A stretch of 35,944 nt of DNA from an uncultured Selenomonadaceae bacterium (GTDB taxonomy: Bacteria > Bacillota > Negativicutes > Selenomonadales > Selenomonadaceae), in assembly GCA_905234705.1 (NCBI GenBank), contig CAJOIB010000049.1, positions 1 to 35,944 of the forward strand, in the 5' to 3' direction. A program made the translations under genes and the position numbers. The notes beneath the pieces were generated by a model, which worked only from the letters and a program-made list of their open reading frames with translations, did not search any database and was not told the DNA's origin. Shown piece by piece: positions 33,595 through 35,944 of the stretch; the stretch's first letter is position 1, and each line of letters opens with the position of its first letter.

Positions 33595-34824
33595 ATGGCT
33601 GTACACGTAATTGAAGAGGCGCGGCGGTGTTTACAATGCAAAAAGCCGCTGTGCAGATTAAAAGGCTGTCCGATTCAAACAAATGTGCCGGAAATGATTA
33701 AGCTGTTTTTGGAAGGCAAATTGCAGGAAGCGGGGCAAATGCTTTTTGATAATAATCCGCTGTCAATAGTTTGCTCGTTGGTTTGCGACCACGAACACCA
33801 ATGCGAGGGCAACTGCATTCAAGGCAGGCGTAAAGACGGCGCGGCTATTCAGATTCCGAATATCGAAAATTACATTTCGGATTTTTATTTTGACAAGGCG
33901 AAAATTGAACGCCAGCCGGACACTGGGCAGCGCGTGGCAATTATCGGCTCTGGTCCTGCGGGTATTACTATTGCAATTAAATTGGCGGCGCTTGGTCACA
34001 ACATTACTATTTTTGAGCGCATGGACAAAGTCGGCGGGATGATGCGATATGGCATTCCCGCTTTTCGTTTGCCCAGAAATATTCTTGACAGGTATCAAAG
34101 CAAATTGCGCGAATTTGGGATACATTTTCGCCCGAATACGGCGATTGGCGGCGCTCTGCACCTTGATGATTTATTTGAAGACGGCTACGATGCTGTATTT
34201 ATCGGGACTGGCGTATGGCGTCCAAATCGCACGCGCTGCAAAGGTGAAACGCTCGGCAATGTTCATTTCGCCGTGGATTATTTGAGAAATCCGGAAGCGT
34301 ACGAATTAGGCGATACGGTTGCAATAATCGGCGCGGGCAATTCGGCTATCGACGTTGCGCGAACTGTCATTAGAAACGGCAGCCGCCACGTTACGCTTTA
34401 TGCGCGCGGTCAACGCATTGCCGCCAGCCAGCGTGAATTAGACTACGCCGCGGTTGACGGTATCGATTTACAGCAGGGAATGGCGATTAAAGAATTTACC
34501 GAGAAAGGTCCAATTTTTATTCCTCGCGATTTCGACGAACAGGGCAAAGTTATTCACGAAGGCGAGCCGGTATTAATGCCCGCCGATAGTACGATTATTG
34601 CGATTAGCCAAGGACCGAAAGATAAAATTGTTAACACCACGCACGATTTGAACGTCAGCGAAAAGGGCTTGATAACTGTTGACGAGAGCGGGCAAACTAC
34701 GCGCGAAGGTGTTTTTGCGAGCGGCGACGTTGTTGCTGGCTCTAAAAATGTTGTGCTTGCCGTGCTGTATTCCAAGCAGGTTGCCATTGCCATTGACGAA
34801 TATTTAAAATCCAAACGGAAATGA
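33595..34824 (+). CDS. GltD-like NAD(P)-dependent flavoprotein oxidoreductase
   Basis: This 409-residue enzyme of the glutamate synthase small-subunit / NfnB / SudA family moves electrons from NAD(P)H through FAD. An N-terminal iron-sulfur domain has C-L-Q-C-K-K-P-L-C-R-L-K-G-C-P and a second cluster C-S-L-V-C-D-H-E-H-Q-C-E-G-N-C. FAD binds at I-I-G-S-G-P-A-G (about 121-128) and NAD(P) at I-I-G-A-G-N-S-A-I-D (about 244-253). A-S-G-D-V-V-A-G near the end is typical. It is shorter than GltD (about 460-490 residues). No large glutamate synthase subunit is adjacent, so the exact partner is open. GGGAGGG precedes the ATG. Confidence 0.9.
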   Translation: MAVHVIEEARRCLQCKKPLCRLKGCPIQTNVPEMIKLFLEGKLQEAGQMLFDNNPLSIVCSLVCDHEHQCEGNCIQGRRKDGAAIQIPNIENYISDFYFDKAKIERQPDTGQRVAIIGSGPAGITIAIKLAALGHNITIFERMDKVGGMMRYGIPAFRLPRNILDRYQSKLREFGIHFRPNTAIGGALHLDDLFEDGYDAVFIGTGVWRPNRTRCKGETLGNVHFAVDYLRNPEAYELGDTVAIIGAGNSAIDVARTVIRNGSRHVTLYARGQRIAASQRELDYAAVDGIDLQQGMAIKEFTEKGPIFIPRDFDEQGKVIHEGEPVLMPADSTIIAISQGPKDKIVNTTHDLNVSEKGLITVDESGQTTREGVFASGDVVAGSKNVVLAVLYSKQVAIAIDEYLKSKRK

Positions 34825-34913
34825 CTTCCCATTATGAAACAAAGTTTGAGTTATGAAATTTTCGCGCAGGACAAATAAATTATATGATGACGCGCGTTAA
34901 ATCTAGATAAAAT

Positions 34914-34938
34914 CTCCGTCAAATGGCGGGGATTTTTT
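34914..34938 (+). terminator. intrinsic terminator before RTX locus 3
   Basis: CTCCG / CGGGG with an eight-base loop TCAAATGG (T-G wobble in the stem) and eight T. It ends the GltD-like transcript and resembles the terminator at 21682-21707, which also precedes an RTX locus. Confidence 0.72.
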
Positions 34939-34978
34939 TTGGAAACATTAAAATTATATTAGAATTGCCCCCAAAATC

Positions 34979-35007
34979 TTGATTAATCAGAATAAAATTG
35001 TTAAAAT
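34979..35007 (+). promoter_or_regulatory. promoter of RTX locus 3
   Basis: TTGATT (34979-34984), 17-base spacer, TAAAAT (35002-35007), then TATAGT. A CCCCC run lies just upstream of the -35. ATG at 35057 with AGGAGGG. Confidence 0.65.
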
Positions 35008-35056
35008 AAGTATAGTAAAAATGAGCGTTTTGGAAGCTAGGAGGGAGCGGATTATT

Positions 35057-35944
35057 ATGAAGGAATTAGATTTTAAGATTCAGCGGTTCGCGGTGTATGG
35101 GACAAGTGGCAACGATACGCTGAACAATAACAGTAATAATGTTATAATTTATGGCTATGGCGGTAATGATTCTATCTACAACAGTGGATACTATACCTCA
35201 ATAGTTGGTGGTGAAGGTAGCGATACCATTTATAATTATGCCAAATATGATACAATTATCGGTGGAGACGGTGACGATTCCATAGGAATTTATGGCTGGT
35301 TTGACAATACAATTGATGGCGGCAATGGTAACGATACCATTGTTGGCGAAAGTGGAGACAATTCCATAAACGGTGGAGCAGGTAGTGATAAAATTAGTAT
35401 ATCTAATTTTGGAGGCAATACAATTAAAGGTGGCATAGGCAATGATACCATTTACAGCGACAGCATCTCCTTCATCGGCAACGGTGTTCTTTATCAATAT
35501 GCATCCGGTGATGGTTACGATGTTGTTTACGGCGTCACGAACTATGACACCATTTCAATCAGCGGAGCAACCTATTCGCGCTCAACTGTAGGTAGCAATT
35601 TAGTTTTGAGCATAACCGGCGGCGGCGCTATGACTTTGTCCGGCGCAGTATCAAGCCAGCCCAAAATTATCGGAACTGTAGCCAGCGGAAGCGGCAGAGT
35701 TATTGACAACTCCGCAAGCAACACTATAATAACCGGCACGGCTTACAACGATTCAATCAGAAATAACGGCGCTTACTCAACCATTAATGTCGGCGCGGGC
35801 AATGATTCAATTTACAACACGGCAAACTATGTGACGATAGACGCAGGCGAAGGCGTCAACAAAATTTATAACAGCGGAACTCGAATTTCAATTAGTGCTG
35901 GCTCTGGCAATGATTCGATTTATCATTATTCGTCGAGTTACAGC
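35057..35944 (+). CDS. RTX locus 3, N-terminal part (runs off the window)
   Basis: This paralogue of RTX locus 2 begins with F-K-I-Q-R-F-A (6-12) and G-T-S-G-N-D-T-L, lacks a signal peptide, and has RTX repeats (G-Y-G-G-N-D-S-I-Y-N; G-G-N-G-N-D-T-I-V; G-G-A-G-S-D-K-I-S). One capping module (L-Y-Q-Y-A-S-G-D-G-Y-D at about 35490) and the start of a second RTX block follow. 296 codons are seen and the frame is open to the last base. Like locus 2 it would be a large extracellular calcium-binding protein; whether it also has a protease domain lies outside the window. AGGAGGG precedes the ATG. Confidence 0.85.
   Translation, partial: MKELDFKIQRFAVYGTSGNDTLNNNSNNVIIYGYGGNDSIYNSGYYTSIVGGEGSDTIYNYAKYDTIIGGDGDDSIGIYGWFDNTIDGGNGNDTIVGESGDNSINGGAGSDKISISNFGGNTIKGGIGNDTIYSDSISFIGNGVLYQYASGDGYDVVYGVTNYDTISISGATYSRSTVGSNLVLSITGGGAMTLSGAVSSQPKIIGTVASGSGRVIDNSASNTIITGTAYNDSIRNNGAYSTINVGAGNDSIYNTANYVTIDAGEGVNKIYNSGTRISISAGSGNDSIYHYSSSYS

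Overview
This 35.9 kb window looks like chromosomal DNA of a moderately AT-rich anaerobic bacterium of the Bacillota. My best guess is the diderm class Negativicutes (Selenomonas-like). The basis is the mix of Firmicutes-type RNA and DNA housekeeping genes, several exported proteins, and very large RTX-type calcium-binding proteins whose N-terminus carries an F-x-I-Q-R-F-A motif. This placement is inference; no rRNA or tRNA gene is present to anchor it.

Layout. (1) 1-733: 3' part of an alpha/beta hydrolase. (2) 803-4711, minus strand: an HD-GYP-like protein with an altered HD dyad, uvrB, and an XRE-methyltransferase fusion, probably one operon. (3) 4847-7444, minus strand: RTX locus 1, one reading frame cut in two by a single in-frame stop. 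(4) 7634-10408, minus strand: ribF, a 23S rRNA uracil methyltransferase (rlmD/rumA type) and a small TIGR04076-like protein. (5) 10503-12398, plus strand: a GH3 NagZ-type lipoprotein and a nitrilase-superfamily amidohydrolase. (6) 12527-19925, minus strand: trkA with a lysine-rich exported repeat protein, a WbaP-type sugar-phosphate transferase, a VOC protein with an exported protein, the cinA C-terminal domain with rimO, and an orphan solute-binding protein. (7) 20083-21651, plus strand: a cytoplasmic GH32 beta-fructosidase. (8) 21840-29872, plus strand: RTX locus 2, an 8 kb gene broken by a -1 frameshift, with ten repeat modules and an embedded HExxH metalloprotease. (9) 30017-32444: an Hpt protein, a REC-GGDEF regulator and a soluble chemoreceptor-like signalling domain. 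(10) 32450-34824: mnmA and a GltD-like flavoprotein. (11) 35057 to the end: RTX locus 3, a paralogue of locus 2, running off the window.

The housekeeping genes are ordinary. The notable biology is the RTX family. All three loci carry promoter-like elements. The one at locus 1 has a G tract between -35 and -10. Loci 2 and 3 share a duplicated leader and N-terminus. Loci 1 and 2 share a 3' palindrome. Loci 1 and 2 each have an interrupted reading frame. In locus 2, recombination between two long internal repeats would remove the frameshift and restore the frame. Cyclic-di-GMP-type signalling genes flank loci 1 and 2. Together this suggests a variable surface or secreted protein family under switch-like control, which is a hypothesis. 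No type I secretion genes lie in the window.

No gap between genes exceeds 300 bases. The longest, 34825-35056, holds a terminator and the promoter of RTX locus 3. I saw no CRISPR array, insertion sequence, tRNA or rRNA.
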